Positions 43,867-51,809 of a stretch of DNA of 64,000 nucleotides are shown piece after piece; the stretch's first letter is position 1; each line of letters opens with the position of its first letter. Below the pieces are notes generated by a model. The model did not search any database. It was given only the letters and a program-made list of their open reading frames with translations, and was not told the DNA's origin. The DNA is from CAVVXN01 sp963772585 (GTDB lineage Bacteria; Planctomycetota; PLA2; JAEUHO01), in the NCBI GenBank assembly GCA_963772585.1, contig CAVYXV010000001.1, positions 122,513 to 186,512 of the forward strand. The letters are read 5' to 3'. The translations under genes were made by a program, and so were the position numbers.

Positions 43867-45543
43867 CTACGAGCGGCCCAGGGCCTCCCGGATCGGGCGG
43901 CGGAACTGCTGGTTGATGGCCTCCTCGACGACGGCGGGCCGGACGTCGCGGCAGCGCATCTGCGCGAACTTCGCGGCGAACGAGGCGGGATTGCCGAACG
44001 CTGGCCTCTCCTGGAGGGCGGCGCGCCCGATGTCCTCGCGGGCGTCGGCGCGCCAGCTCTCGAGCCCACGGGCCGGCTCGGCGGGGTCGGCAGGGATGTG
44101 CGTCAGCACGCCGTCCTCGGGCACCGAGGCGTCGGCGGCGACCGCGCGGAACGCGAAGGCGCGGGGGGCGGCGTCGAGGCGTCCGACCGTGGACTCGAGG
44201 ACGACGCTCCCGGGGCCGACGCGGGCCCGGCCGATCTCGGAGCGGACGATCACCGCGCCGCGGACGAGGGCCGGACCCTCGACGACGCTGTCGAGGATGA
44301 CGCTGTCGCAAACGCTGCCGTCGCCGGGGACGCGGCTCTCGCCCGCGACGAGATTGCCGTGGGCGTCGGGCTGGACGGCGTCGAGGCCGGCCAGACGGCG
44401 GGCGAACGCGCCCTCCTCGCCCGGCCGGGTCACCTCGAGGAGGCTTCGCCGCGCGGCGGCAAGCTGCCCCACGTCGCCCCAGTACAGGCCTTCGCCCACG
44501 TCCACGACCGCCACGACCGGCGGGCGGCCGCGCCGGGCCTCGACGCCGGCGGCGAGCGCCCGTACGCGTTCGGGGAAGTCCGGGTGGTCTGCGAGGAGGG
44601 CCCGCAAGCCCGCGTCGCGTTCGGTCTCCTCCTCCCAGGAGCGGTCGTCCAGGGTCAGGGCCTCGAAGAGGTAGCCGTCCACATCGATCCAGCCGGCGGC
44701 GTCGCCGAAGGCCTCCTCGGCCGCGTCGAGGAAGGCCGTGGAAAAGGCGGGGCTCCCCACGTGGACGAGGGCGCGCGCCTCGCGACGCGGGTCGTCGATG
44801 CCGAAGGCGCGGAGGAGGTCGGCGCGGGGGCGGCGCCGGACCTGCCGGAGCAGGCGACCGGAGGCGGGGTCGGCGAGGAGCCACTCCTTGCTCCGGGCGA
44901 GGTCCTCGGTGACGGTCGTCTCGGCGCCGAAGCGGACCGCGTCGACGTCGGAGAGGTCCCGGTCGAGACGGGCCAACGCCCGCGCGGGGACCTGGGGCTC
45001 GTCGCCCCACTTCCAGGCGACGCCCTCGAAGCCGAGGCGCTCGAGGTGGTGGACGACGAGCGTCCAGGTCCAGAGCGAGGCGGCGGCGCCGTGGAGGAAG
45101 GGGGCACCCTCGGCCGGGCGGATCAGCGTCGGGAGGAGCGGCTTGATCCCGAACAGCCGCTGGGTGAGGGGCGAGAGGCGGGTGCCCCGGCCGGGCATCA
45201 TCAACCCGAGGGCGACGCCCTCACCCCGACCCCGCGCGCTCGCGCGCGCGCGAACGCGCGCGGGCAGGCGCGCGCGCGGGCGCGCGCGAAGGGCGTCCAG
45301 GAGCCCGAGGAGCTGGCCGCGGCGGGTGGTCTCCTCGTGGGTCCGGATGCCCGTCGCGCCGTCCCGGCGGAAGAGGACGGGGGCGAGGGCTTCGAGCTCT
45401 TCCCGGACCAGCGCTCCGTCCCCCCCGTTCACGATGGCGAGGACCTCCCCGGGGCCCTCCGACGCGGCCACGATCCTCCGCAGGTCCTCCAGGTTGGCCG
45501 ACCGTCCCTCGAAGGCCGGCGAGGGCGTGCCCTCCCGGCTCAT
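43867..45543 (-). CDS. Nucleotidyltransferase-like protein with beta-helix C-terminal region
   Basis: 558 residues from the ATG at 45543, overlapping the isomerase stop (ATGA). After a leader of about 105 residues comes GVALGLMMPGRGTRLSPLTQ then FGIKPLLPT, the glycine-rich nucleotide loop of sugar-phosphate nucleotidyltransferases, here with M-M-P in place of the common L-A-A/G. VHHLERLGFEGVAWKWGDEP follows. Near residues 405-450, GSVCDSVILDSVVEGPALVR and GAVIVRSEIGRARVGPGSVV look like hexapeptide beta-helix turns. The sugar and base are unknown; pairing with mannose-6-phosphate isomerase suggests a hexose-1-phosphate. A CG tract interrupts the leader. Confidence 0.7.
   Translation of the reverse strand: MSREGTPSPAFEGRSANLEDLRRIVAASEGPGEVLAIVNGGDGALVREELEALAPVLFRRDGATGIRTHEETTRRGQLLGLLDALRARPRARLPARVRARASARGRGEGVALGLMMPGRGTRLSPLTQRLFGIKPLLPTLIRPAEGAPFLHGAAASLWTWTLVVHHLERLGFEGVAWKWGDEPQVPARALARLDRDLSDVDAVRFGAETTVTEDLARSKEWLLADPASGRLLRQVRRRPRADLLRAFGIDDPRREARALVHVGSPAFSTAFLDAAEEAFGDAAGWIDVDGYLFEALTLDDRSWEEETERDAGLRALLADHPDFPERVRALAAGVEARRGRPPVVAVVDVGEGLYWGDVGQLAAARRSLLEVTRPGEEGAFARRLAGLDAVQPDAHGNLVAGESRVPGDGSVCDSVILDSVVEGPALVRGAVIVRSEIGRARVGPGSVVLESTVGRLDAAPRAFAFRAVAADASVPEDGVLTHIPADPAEPARGLESWRADAREDIGRAALQERPAFGNPASFAAKFAQMRCRDVRPAVVEEAINQQFRRPIREALGRS
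45233..45291 (-). repeat. Alternating-CG tract T1 inside the nucleotidyltransferase gene
   Basis: 59 bases almost wholly of C and G in alternation, starting CGCGCGCT and ending GCGCGCGCGAAG on the plus strand. It adds about 20 residues of Arg/Ala (LRARPRARLPARVRARA) just before the nucleotide-binding loop without breaking the frame. Related tracts are at 49791 and 52327. Confidence 0.65.
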
Positions 45544-46829
45544 GCGCCGTCCCGCGGCGGCAGGGTCACGCAGAGCGCCTCCGTGCCGCTCCCGGCGCCG
45601 GCGATGCCGAGCGCGTCCGCGCCGGCGGGGATCACGGCGCTTCGGCCGCGCTCCAGGCGGAGGCACTCCCGTCCTTCGTGGTCGTGGACGACCGCGGTCC
45701 CCCGGACCACGTGGAGGGTCCGGACGGACGGGTCGGGAGGCAAGGACACCGGTTCGGAGCCGGATGGACGCAGGTGCTCGACGACGAAGGCCTCGCAGAC
45801 GGCGGAGCGGAACGCGCCCGGGCGCCCCGGGATCGGGCGGGGCGGGGCCACGAACGACTCCGCGGTGCGGGCACCGAGGCTCATCGAGGCGAGCGCCTTG
45901 TCGATCTCGATGTCGCGGAGCGGGAAGCGGACGTGGTCCCACGCGCGGTAGGTCGGCGCCGGACGCCGAACCTCGAACAAAAGGACCGCGCGCTTCTCGG
46001 GATTGCCCAGCGCGTGCACTTCCGCCGAGCGGGGGCTGCCCTCCACGGATGGCGTGGCGTTCAAGATCATCGTCCCGGGTTCGGCGGGGACCTCGGTGAG
46101 GAGGTCGAGCGTCTGGCGCCACGCGCCGGCGAGGCAGGAGAGCAGGGTCCTCGCCTCGGGCTCGCTGGCGGAGTCGGCGAGCAGAGGACGCACCCGATCC
46201 ACCAACCCGTCCGGGCCCCCCGCTTCCAGCAGCGCGGCGGAGAGCGCTCGCTGGAGGTCGTGCAGGTCCGCCTCCGCCCGCAGGTCTTCGAGCAGCGACT
46301 CCTGCGCCTCGCGACCGGCCACGAAGGTCTCGCGCAGCGTTTCCTGCTTGAGATCGCGCACGAAGCCGATGCGGAGCGTCGCGCCGGGATCGGCGTCGAG
46401 CACGTAGTAGGCCTCGGGGCTGCCGGGAGGATGGGCCTGGAGCGAGAGAAGCTCGTGGATGTCGAGCGTCTTGGGGAGCAGCGGCAGATTCGGGCCGTGT
46501 TCCTCGAAGATCGCGGAGCCGAGGATGCCGGAACCTGCGATGTCGAGGAGGTCGGGAAGGGGGATCTCGCTTCCGTCGGGGAGGACGACGATGCTCGGAT
46601 GCGCAGCGGACTCGGCGTCGCGTCGGTCGGCGCTGACCTCGAAGACCTCGCCGTAGGCTTCGTCCCCGACGGGTTCCTGCAAGCCCTTCCACGCGAAGAG
46701 CCGCCTCCCGCCCCAGGGGCGGGGGAGGACGTTGTCGGGCCGGACCGGCAGCACGTGCCGCGTGATCGCGTCGATCGCGTCGGCGGCGCCGCCGCGGACG
46801 CGGTCCGCGAGGGAGGCGGCCGCGCTCAC
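45540..46829 (-). CDS. manA: Class I mannose-6-phosphate isomerase
   Basis: 429 residues from the GTG at 46829, which has GGAG six bases upstream; the frame is open further but with no good start. VLPRPWGGRRLFAWKGLQEP corresponds to the PMI N-terminus (x-x-K-x-W-G-G), and LPKTLDIHELLSLQAHPPGS holds the zinc-site L-S-x-Q-x-H-P motif, followed by EAYYVLDADPGATLRIGF. The second half is cupin-like, ending in VRTLHVVRGTAVVHDHEG. It interconverts fructose-6-P and mannose-6-P, and feeds sugar-nucleotide synthesis together with the overlapping downstream nucleotidyltransferase. Confidence 0.8.
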   Translation of the reverse strand: MSAAASLADRVRGGAADAIDAITRHVLPVRPDNVLPRPWGGRRLFAWKGLQEPVGDEAYGEVFEVSADRRDAESAAHPSIVVLPDGSEIPLPDLLDIAGSGILGSAIFEEHGPNLPLLPKTLDIHELLSLQAHPPGSPEAYYVLDADPGATLRIGFVRDLKQETLRETFVAGREAQESLLEDLRAEADLHDLQRALSAALLEAGGPDGLVDRVRPLLADSASEPEARTLLSCLAGAWRQTLDLLTEVPAEPGTMILNATPSVEGSPRSAEVHALGNPEKRAVLLFEVRRPAPTYRAWDHVRFPLRDIEIDKALASMSLGARTAESFVAPPRPIPGRPGAFRSAVCEAFVVEHLRPSGSEPVSLPPDPSVRTLHVVRGTAVVHDHEGRECLRLERGRSAVIPAGADALGIAGAGSGTEALCVTLPPRDGA

Positions 46830-47053
46830 GAGACGCTCCGCGCGCCGGCCCCACGGGCGGACGTCGATCGGGACGGGAGGGTGGAGGGTGCCGGACCGGC
46901 CATGCCAGCGGCCAGGGTACGCGGGCTCGCAGGTCCAACCGCAACCCCGGCGGGCCTTGGGGTCACGTCCGGGCAGATGCAGGCGCCCGGCGGGTGGCAT
47001 GGGACCCTGCCGGCCGAGGCCGTCCCGTGGCACCGGGTGGAGGAGGTCGGCAG

Positions 47054-47968
47054 ATGGGCAGGCGACGCCGCGGCAGGCGCATCGACGGATGGCTGGTTCT
47101 CGACAAGCCCGAGGGCCTGACCTCCGCCCGCGCGGTCGATGAGGTCAAGGCGATCGTCAAGCCCCAGAAGGCCGGGCACGCCGGCACGCTCGACCCCCTT
47201 GCGACAGGGGTGCTCATGGTCGCGCTGGGCGAGGCGACGAAGACCGTCCCCTACCTCATGAGCGCCTCCAAGCACTACCGTTTCACGGTCTCCTTCGGGG
47301 AGGAGCGAGACACCGACGACGCCGAGGGCCGTCCCGTCCAGACCAGCGCGCGGCGCCCCGGCACGGAGGAGGTGGAGGCCGTCCTGGGCGAGTTCACCGG
47401 GGAACTCCAGCAGGTTCCGCCTACCTTCGCCGCCATCAAGATCGGCGGCGAGCGGGCCTACGATCTCGCGCGGCGCGGGGAGAGGGTGGCGCTCGAGGCG
47501 CGAACGGTGCGCGTGGAGCGCCTGGAGCTACTGGGACCCGTGACGGAAGGCCGGGCCGAGCTCGCGCTCGTGTGCGGGAAGGGCACCTACGTCCGGGCGA
47601 TCGCCCGCGACCTCGGTCGCCGACTCGGGTGCTACGGCTACGTCTCGCGGCTCCGGCGAACGCGCCTCGGCCCCTTCCCGGAGGAGGAGGCAGTGGGGCT
47701 CGACGCTCTCCGCGAGGCGGACGAGCGGCGAGCGCTCTTCGACCTCCTCCGGCCCGTGGGCGACGCGCTGGCCGACCTGCCGGCCGTCGTGTTGGCCCCC
47801 GACGAGGTGGAGCGGCTGCGCTCCGGCCAGACGGTGCACGTCGGCGGCGCGCTGGACGAGCCGGGGCCCACGGACGTGCGCGTCCTCTTCCAGGATCGCG
47901 CGATCGCGATCGCGAGCTACGCCCACGGCGTGATCCGGCCCGTCCGCGTCCTGACCGCCCGCCCGTGA
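47054..47968 (+). CDS. truB: tRNA pseudouridine-55 synthase
   Basis: 304 residues from the ATG at 47054, six bases after AGGAGGT. GWLVLDKPEGLTSARAVDEV, then KAGHAGTLDPLATGVLMVAL with the catalytic Asp, SKHYRFTVSFGEERDTDDAE, VPPTFAAIKIGGERAYDLAR and GKGTYVRAIARDLGRRLGCY are all TruB landmarks. The tail has a PUA-like domain (LAPDEVERLRSGQTVHVGG). It makes the T-loop pseudouridine in all tRNAs. The usual neighbours rbfA, infB and rpsO are not here. Confidence 0.96.
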   Translation: MGRRRRGRRIDGWLVLDKPEGLTSARAVDEVKAIVKPQKAGHAGTLDPLATGVLMVALGEATKTVPYLMSASKHYRFTVSFGEERDTDDAEGRPVQTSARRPGTEEVEAVLGEFTGELQQVPPTFAAIKIGGERAYDLARRGERVALEARTVRVERLELLGPVTEGRAELALVCGKGTYVRAIARDLGRRLGCYGYVSRLRRTRLGPFPEEEAVGLDALREADERRALFDLLRPVGDALADLPAVVLAPDEVERLRSGQTVHVGGALDEPGPTDVRVLFQDRAIAIASYAHGVIRPVRVLTARP

Positions 47969-48023
47969 ACGGCTGTCGTCCTCTCCCGGACCCGTTCCCG
48001 GCCAGGCCCTGGCCCGCATGACT

Positions 48024-48312
48024 CACGAACGGGCGCTGGAATCGCGCGGCCCTCGTGTCCGGGGCCGGGAGGGCTCCAAGGAGGCGAATCCGGCGGGCGA
48101 GAGGGATCCCGTCTTGCGAGTCGGGCGTCCGCCTCTCGCTCCCGGAGCCTCGGTTGCTCGTCGTCGGCGACCCCAAGGGATCGCTTCCTCCTCGCGCCTG
48201 GGTTTCGAACCCGAGCGACGCACCAGCACACCCTGTTGACGGTGAACGAGACCCGCGGGGCCCCGTAGCTCCTGGACGGTCCACGACTTCGGGCGGTCAC
48301 GTCGTGCGCCTC
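48024..48312 (-). repeat. Repeat B, longest copy
   Basis: The minus strand aligns with 61950-62165: matching blocks include GTGACC/GTGACA...CCCGAAGTC, TGGTGCGTCGCTCGGGTTCG and GTCGCCGACGACGAGCAACC, followed by CGAGGCTCCGGG. This copy carries about 75 extra bases (about 48050-48125) before the common end GCGCGATTCCAGCGCCCGTT. It lies directly behind repeat A, so reading from the HNH gene stop the order is A then B. Confidence 0.7.
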
Positions 48313-48327
48313 GCGCATGCTGCAGGC

Positions 48328-48558
48328 TAGGGTCCTGAGTCGCAACTTCGGGTGCAAAGGAAGACGCCCGTTGGGACCCCCCGAGGGTGTCCCTCCGGGC
48401 CGTTCGCCTCCGATCGGCGCGCTGGATGGGGAGCGCGGCGACCCCATGAGGACGACGCCGCGTACGACCGGACGCAAGGAAGACGAAGGGGGCCGATCGT
48501 CCCCCGGCCAGCGCGCCGCACGGCCTCACGGATGGGAACTTCCGGCACGGCACACTAG
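48328..48558 (-). repeat. Dispersed intergenic repeat A, copy 2, bounded by CTAGGGTCCTGA
   Basis: Aligns with 28194-28422. The same 12-mer CTAGGGTCCTGA occurs at 48327-48338 and 48555-48566, exactly at the two ends of the unit. The right one contains the TAG stop of the HNH gene. Hairpins match those in copy 1: GGGAC/GTCCC with inner CCC/GGG, and GGGGG/CCCCC around CCGATCGT. Confidence 0.7.
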
Positions 48559-49559
48559 GGTCCTGACGCCCGCCCCGGCGGGGCGCCCTCGGCCGTGCCC
48601 GAGCCCGCCCCGGTGGTCACCGCAACGGGGACATCCGGGTGCAGGAGCGCGCCCTTGTCCGTTTCGAAGATCGCCCGCCCCTGGTCCGTCAGGCCGACGA
48701 GGATGATCTTCTTGTCGTCGTAGAGGGTGTGGTGGAGCTTGCAGAGCGGGAGGAGGTTGTCCGCCTCCTGGTCGCCTCCCTCGCTCTTGGGCTTGACGTG
48801 CGCCCGGTCGATGAACACGCGGTGCGTGCAGCCCGGAACGCAGCAGATGTCCCCGTGGATGTGCCAGAGGAGTAGCTTCACCTCCACGGCGGTGTAGCGG
48901 GAGTAGGGCGAGGATCCGCCGGGCGGCACCCGACGCGTACCCGTTCCGAGGCTCGACTTGAAGGGATCGTAGCGCTCCAGGTAGTCCGTCACCACCTCGT
49001 CGAGGCCGTCTTCCGCGGAGAGCGGCTCGTGCCGCTTCCGTGACGCCACGACCCGGGAACGATCCACCCGCGTCCGCACCTCGGAGCTCACGAAGAAGCG
49101 CATCTCCGTCAGCATCGGGTCCCGTTGCCGGAGTTCGGCTTCGCGCATGCGAATGGCGCGTTCGAACTGCTCGACCGTGAGCTCCGAGGCCTTCTTCACC
49201 CAGTCGTTCTCCGGGTCCTCCTTGCCGAGGAAGATCGTGAGCCGACCGATCCACGCGGCGTGCTCGACGGTCATCGTCCCCCCGCGGATGTCCTCCTCCA
49301 GCCGCGGCATGACGTCGAGGGCGTTGCCGAGTTGGTTGTAGAGCCGCGTCCGGCGGCTCGTGAGGTTGCACCGGCGCCCGAACTCCTCCAGGGAGGCGCA
49401 GCGCTCCTCGACCCAGGCGGAGGAGCGCCAGATCCGCGTGACGTGCCGGGCCAACTGGATCTCCTGGTCGATCAGCGTCCGGCAGCCATCCCGTACGAGC
49501 CCGATGCCTTCGTCGTCGGGCTCGTACTCGATGCTTCGGCGGTCGGTCTCGATGCGCAT
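48555..49559 (-). CDS. HNH endonuclease domain protein
   Basis: 334 residues. The last third holds the nuclease: GDICCVPGCTHRVFIDRAHV, then KPKSEGGDQEADNLLPLCKL and HHTLYDDKK, the H-N-H zinc fold with C-x4-C and C-x2-H pairs. The first 200 residues are helical (HVTRIWRSSAWVEERCASLE, LTVEQFERAIRMREAELRQR), similar in style to the DUF222/13E12-type proteins. Likely a DNA-cutting protein of a selfish or repair context; the target is unknown. Its stop codon is part of repeat A. Confidence 0.85.
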   Translation of the reverse strand: MRIETDRRSIEYEPDDEGIGLVRDGCRTLIDQEIQLARHVTRIWRSSAWVEERCASLEEFGRRCNLTSRRTRLYNQLGNALDVMPRLEEDIRGGTMTVEHAAWIGRLTIFLGKEDPENDWVKKASELTVEQFERAIRMREAELRQRDPMLTEMRFFVSSEVRTRVDRSRVVASRKRHEPLSAEDGLDEVVTDYLERYDPFKSSLGTGTRRVPPGGSSPYSRYTAVEVKLLLWHIHGDICCVPGCTHRVFIDRAHVKPKSEGGDQEADNLLPLCKLHHTLYDDKKIILVGLTDQGRAIFETDKGALLHPDVPVAVTTGAGSGTAEGAPPGRASGP

Positions 49560-49665
49560 GGCGGTCTCCGCGGCAGCGGGCCGGCATCAGGGCGCCCGCC
49601 CGACCCCTCACCGCGCGGGACCGGCAGGTGGTCACGGAAATCCTCGAATTTCCCTCCGTCCAGGG

Positions 49666-50664
49666 TCACGCGAGGCGGGCCAGGTCGAGCGGCTCCACCC
49701 AGCCGGCGGCCTGGAGGCGCCGGACGAGGGCCTCGCGGTCCGCGTGGTCGCGGGCGACCGCCAGCGCCACGCGCCCGCCCTCGCGCGCGCCCTCGCGCGC
49801 TCGCGCGTGCGACCGCGTGCAAGCGCGCGCGCGCGAAGCCTCCCCGTCCCACGCCGACGCCCCGACGCCCGCCTTCGAAAGCGCCCGGACCCAGCGCCGC
49901 GCCCCCTTCCCTCCACCCGCCACCACCGCGTCCCGCTCCCCGATCCAGCGCACGAGATACCGGAGTTTCAGGCGGCGGAAGGCTCCGCGTCCGTAGCGCG
50001 GATCCGTCCGGCTGGTTCGCGTCGGCCGCTCCCGCCAGTCCAGGAGGACGTCGGGCACCTTGTGAAACCGCACGCCCGCTTCGACGGCCCGGAGGAACAG
50101 GTCGTAGTCCTCCGGCCCGTCCCCCTCCGCGTACCCCCCCAGCGCGTCGTAGACCGCGGCGCGGATCGCCCAGGCCGGATGCGGCAGGGGGCACTCCACG
50201 AACCGGTCGCGTACGATCGCCTCGTGCGAGAGGCAGCCGTTCAACCACGCCTCGTACGCGCGCATCCCCTCGGACAGCCCTTCGCGCGGGAAGTAGCGGA
50301 TCCGGCTTGCGAAGAACGCCGCCTCCGGGTGGGCCCTCGCGGCCTCCACGAGGGCGGCGAGCCGCCGAGGCCGGGCGAGGTCGTCGGCGTCCATCCGCAC
50401 GAGCAGCGCGCCCTGCGCCCGCTCCCGCGCACGACGGAGCGCGGCGACGAGCCCCCCAGGCGGCCCGGCTTCCACCTGGAACCGCGGATCCCGCCTCGCC
50501 ACGGCCCGGGCCCGGTCCACCGAGTCGTCTCCGGAGCCGTCGTCCTGGATGAGTACCTCGAATTCGCCACATGTCTGGCCCTCGAGCGACGCCAGCGCCT
50601 CGTCGAGCCACGGCGTGGCGTCTCGCACCGGAAGCAGCACGGAGACAGGAGGCGGCGCCGTCAC
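49666..50664 (-). CDS. Family 2 glycosyltransferase
   Basis: 332 residues from the GTG at 50664, overlapping the queG stop. GT-A fold: PVSVLLPVRDATPWLDEALA, then FEVLIQDDGSGDDSVDRARA, GALLVRMDADDLARPRRLAA with the D-A-D-D metal motif, and GGYAEGDGPEDYDLFLRAVE with the E-D catalytic region. No membrane helices, so cytoplasmic or peripheral. The acceptor is unknown. A CG tract interrupts the C-terminal part near residues 275-291. Linkage to queA-queG may be only positional. Confidence 0.9.
   Translation of the reverse strand: MTAPPPVSVLLPVRDATPWLDEALASLEGQTCGEFEVLIQDDGSGDDSVDRARAVARRDPRFQVEAGPPGGLVAALRRARERAQGALLVRMDADDLARPRRLAALVEAARAHPEAAFFASRIRYFPREGLSEGMRAYEAWLNGCLSHEAIVRDRFVECPLPHPAWAIRAAVYDALGGYAEGDGPEDYDLFLRAVEAGVRFHKVPDVLLDWRERPTRTSRTDPRYGRGAFRRLKLRYLVRWIGERDAVVAGGGKGARRWVRALSKAGVGASAWDGEASRARACTRSHARAREGAREGGRVALAVARDHADREALVRRLQAAGWVEPLDLARLA
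49791..49838 (-). repeat. Alternating-CG tract T2 inside the glycosyltransferase gene
   Basis: 48 bases, from CCTCGCGCGCTCGCGCGTGC to GCGCGCGCGCGAAG on the plus strand. Read in the gene's frame it gives SRARACTRSHARARE, a different frame from T1 and T3. The gene stays open. Confidence 0.65.
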
Positions 50665-51797
50665 GCCTCGCCGTCCAGGATCCGGCGCGCCTCGTCGGCG
50701 ACGGAGGGGGCCGCGTCGGCCACGGCCCCCTCCGCCGCGCCCCGGGCCGCCCCCGGGTCGAGCCCCTGCAACGCCCAGAGGGCATGCTCTCGGACGACGG
50801 GGTCGACGTCCTCCCGGACGAGGCGCGCAAGGCGGGGAACGCAGCGGGCCGCCCCGGCGTTTCGTGCCGCGACGGCGGCGTTTCGCAGCAGCCCCCCGCG
50901 CCCCGGCCGGAGCAGCGGCGTTCCCGCGTACCGGTGCCGGAACGCGTCGTCGTCCGTGACGGCGAGGGCCTCCTCGAGATCCAGGTAGGCCCCCACGCCG
51001 CGCGCGGGCTCCAGTTCGGGCCAGGGGGCCGCGGGCTCGAATCGGTTGAACGGGCAGACCTCCTGGCAGACGTCGCAGCCGAACACCCAGTCCCCCATCG
51101 ACGGCCGCTGCTCCCGAGGAATCGAGCCCCTCAGCTCGATCGTCCAGTAGGAGATGCAGCGCCGTGCATCCAGCACGAACGGCGCCACGATGGCCCCCGT
51201 GGGGCAGGCAGGCAGGCACCGGGTGCAGGTCCCGCATCCCTCCACCCGCGCCGGCGGCGTCGGCGGGAGCTCGACGTCCACGAGCAGTTCCCCCAGCAGG
51301 TAGTAGGACCCCCGCCGCGGCAGCAGGACACATGTGTTCTTTCCGAAGAACCCCAGCCCCGCCCGCACGGCCACCGCGCGATCGAGGATGGGCGAGTGGT
51401 CCACGGCCGCCTTCGCCCGGCACGGCCGACCGAGCGCCGCGGGGAGGTCGGCGGCGAGCGCCCGGAGACGCGCGAGCAGGACGTCGTGGTAGTCGAGCCC
51501 CCAGGCGTAGCGCGCCACCCGTCCCATGGCGCGGTCGCCCCCCGGTCGGGGCGGCAGATCCCGGGAGTGGGGAACGGCGACGGTCACCATGGAGCGGACG
51601 CCGCGCAGCACGGTCTCGGGGTCGGCCCGCTGAGGCGGGTCCCGCGCCATCCACCCCATGTCCCCGTGGTGACCCGCCGCGGTCCACGCGACGAGACGGT
51701 CGAGGTCACGGGCCAAGACGTCGGCACCCGTCACGCCGACGAGGTCGAAGGCCTGTCGCCGCGCGGCCTCCCGGATGCGGGCGATTGCGTCCGCCAC
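50661..51797 (-). CDS. queG: Epoxyqueuosine reductase
   Basis: 378 residues. The cobalamin-binding core runs through AFDLVGVTGADVLARDLDRL, VARYAWGLDYHDVLLARLRA and AVRAGLGFFGKNTCVLLPRR. The ferredoxin part has CGTCTRCLPACPTGAIV and DWVFGCDVCQEVCPFN for two 4Fe-4S clusters. A HEAT-like tail (RCVPRLARLVREDVDPVVRE) follows. It reduces epoxyqueuosine to queuosine in tRNA, the step right after QueA, encoded 12 bases upstream. Confidence 0.96.
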   Translation of the reverse strand: MADAIARIREAARRQAFDLVGVTGADVLARDLDRLVAWTAAGHHGDMGWMARDPPQRADPETVLRGVRSMVTVAVPHSRDLPPRPGGDRAMGRVARYAWGLDYHDVLLARLRALAADLPAALGRPCRAKAAVDHSPILDRAVAVRAGLGFFGKNTCVLLPRRGSYYLLGELLVDVELPPTPPARVEGCGTCTRCLPACPTGAIVAPFVLDARRCISYWTIELRGSIPREQRPSMGDWVFGCDVCQEVCPFNRFEPAAPWPELEPARGVGAYLDLEEALAVTDDDAFRHRYAGTPLLRPGRGGLLRNAAVAARNAGAARCVPRLARLVREDVDPVVREHALWALQGLDPGAARGAAEGAVADAAPSVADEARRILDGEA

Positions 51798-51809
51798 CCG
51801 CGCATCCTC

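Noticed and set aside
48200..48235. GGGTTCGAAACCC in repeat B resembles a tRNA T-arm.
   Set aside because: Only three base pairs form around the loop, the other tRNA arms are missing, and the second copy does not keep it.
48024..48312. Repeat B ends with GTTRRRY-like sequence, suggesting integron attC sites behind cassette genes.
   Set aside because: The copies follow core genes on both strands many kilobases apart, the pattern GTTRRRY fails in two copies, and no paired RYYYAAC core or integrase is present.
48555..49559. HNH protein considered as part of a group II intron or an insertion sequence.
   Set aside because: No reverse transcriptase, intron ends or transposase accompany it; repeats A and B flank only one side.
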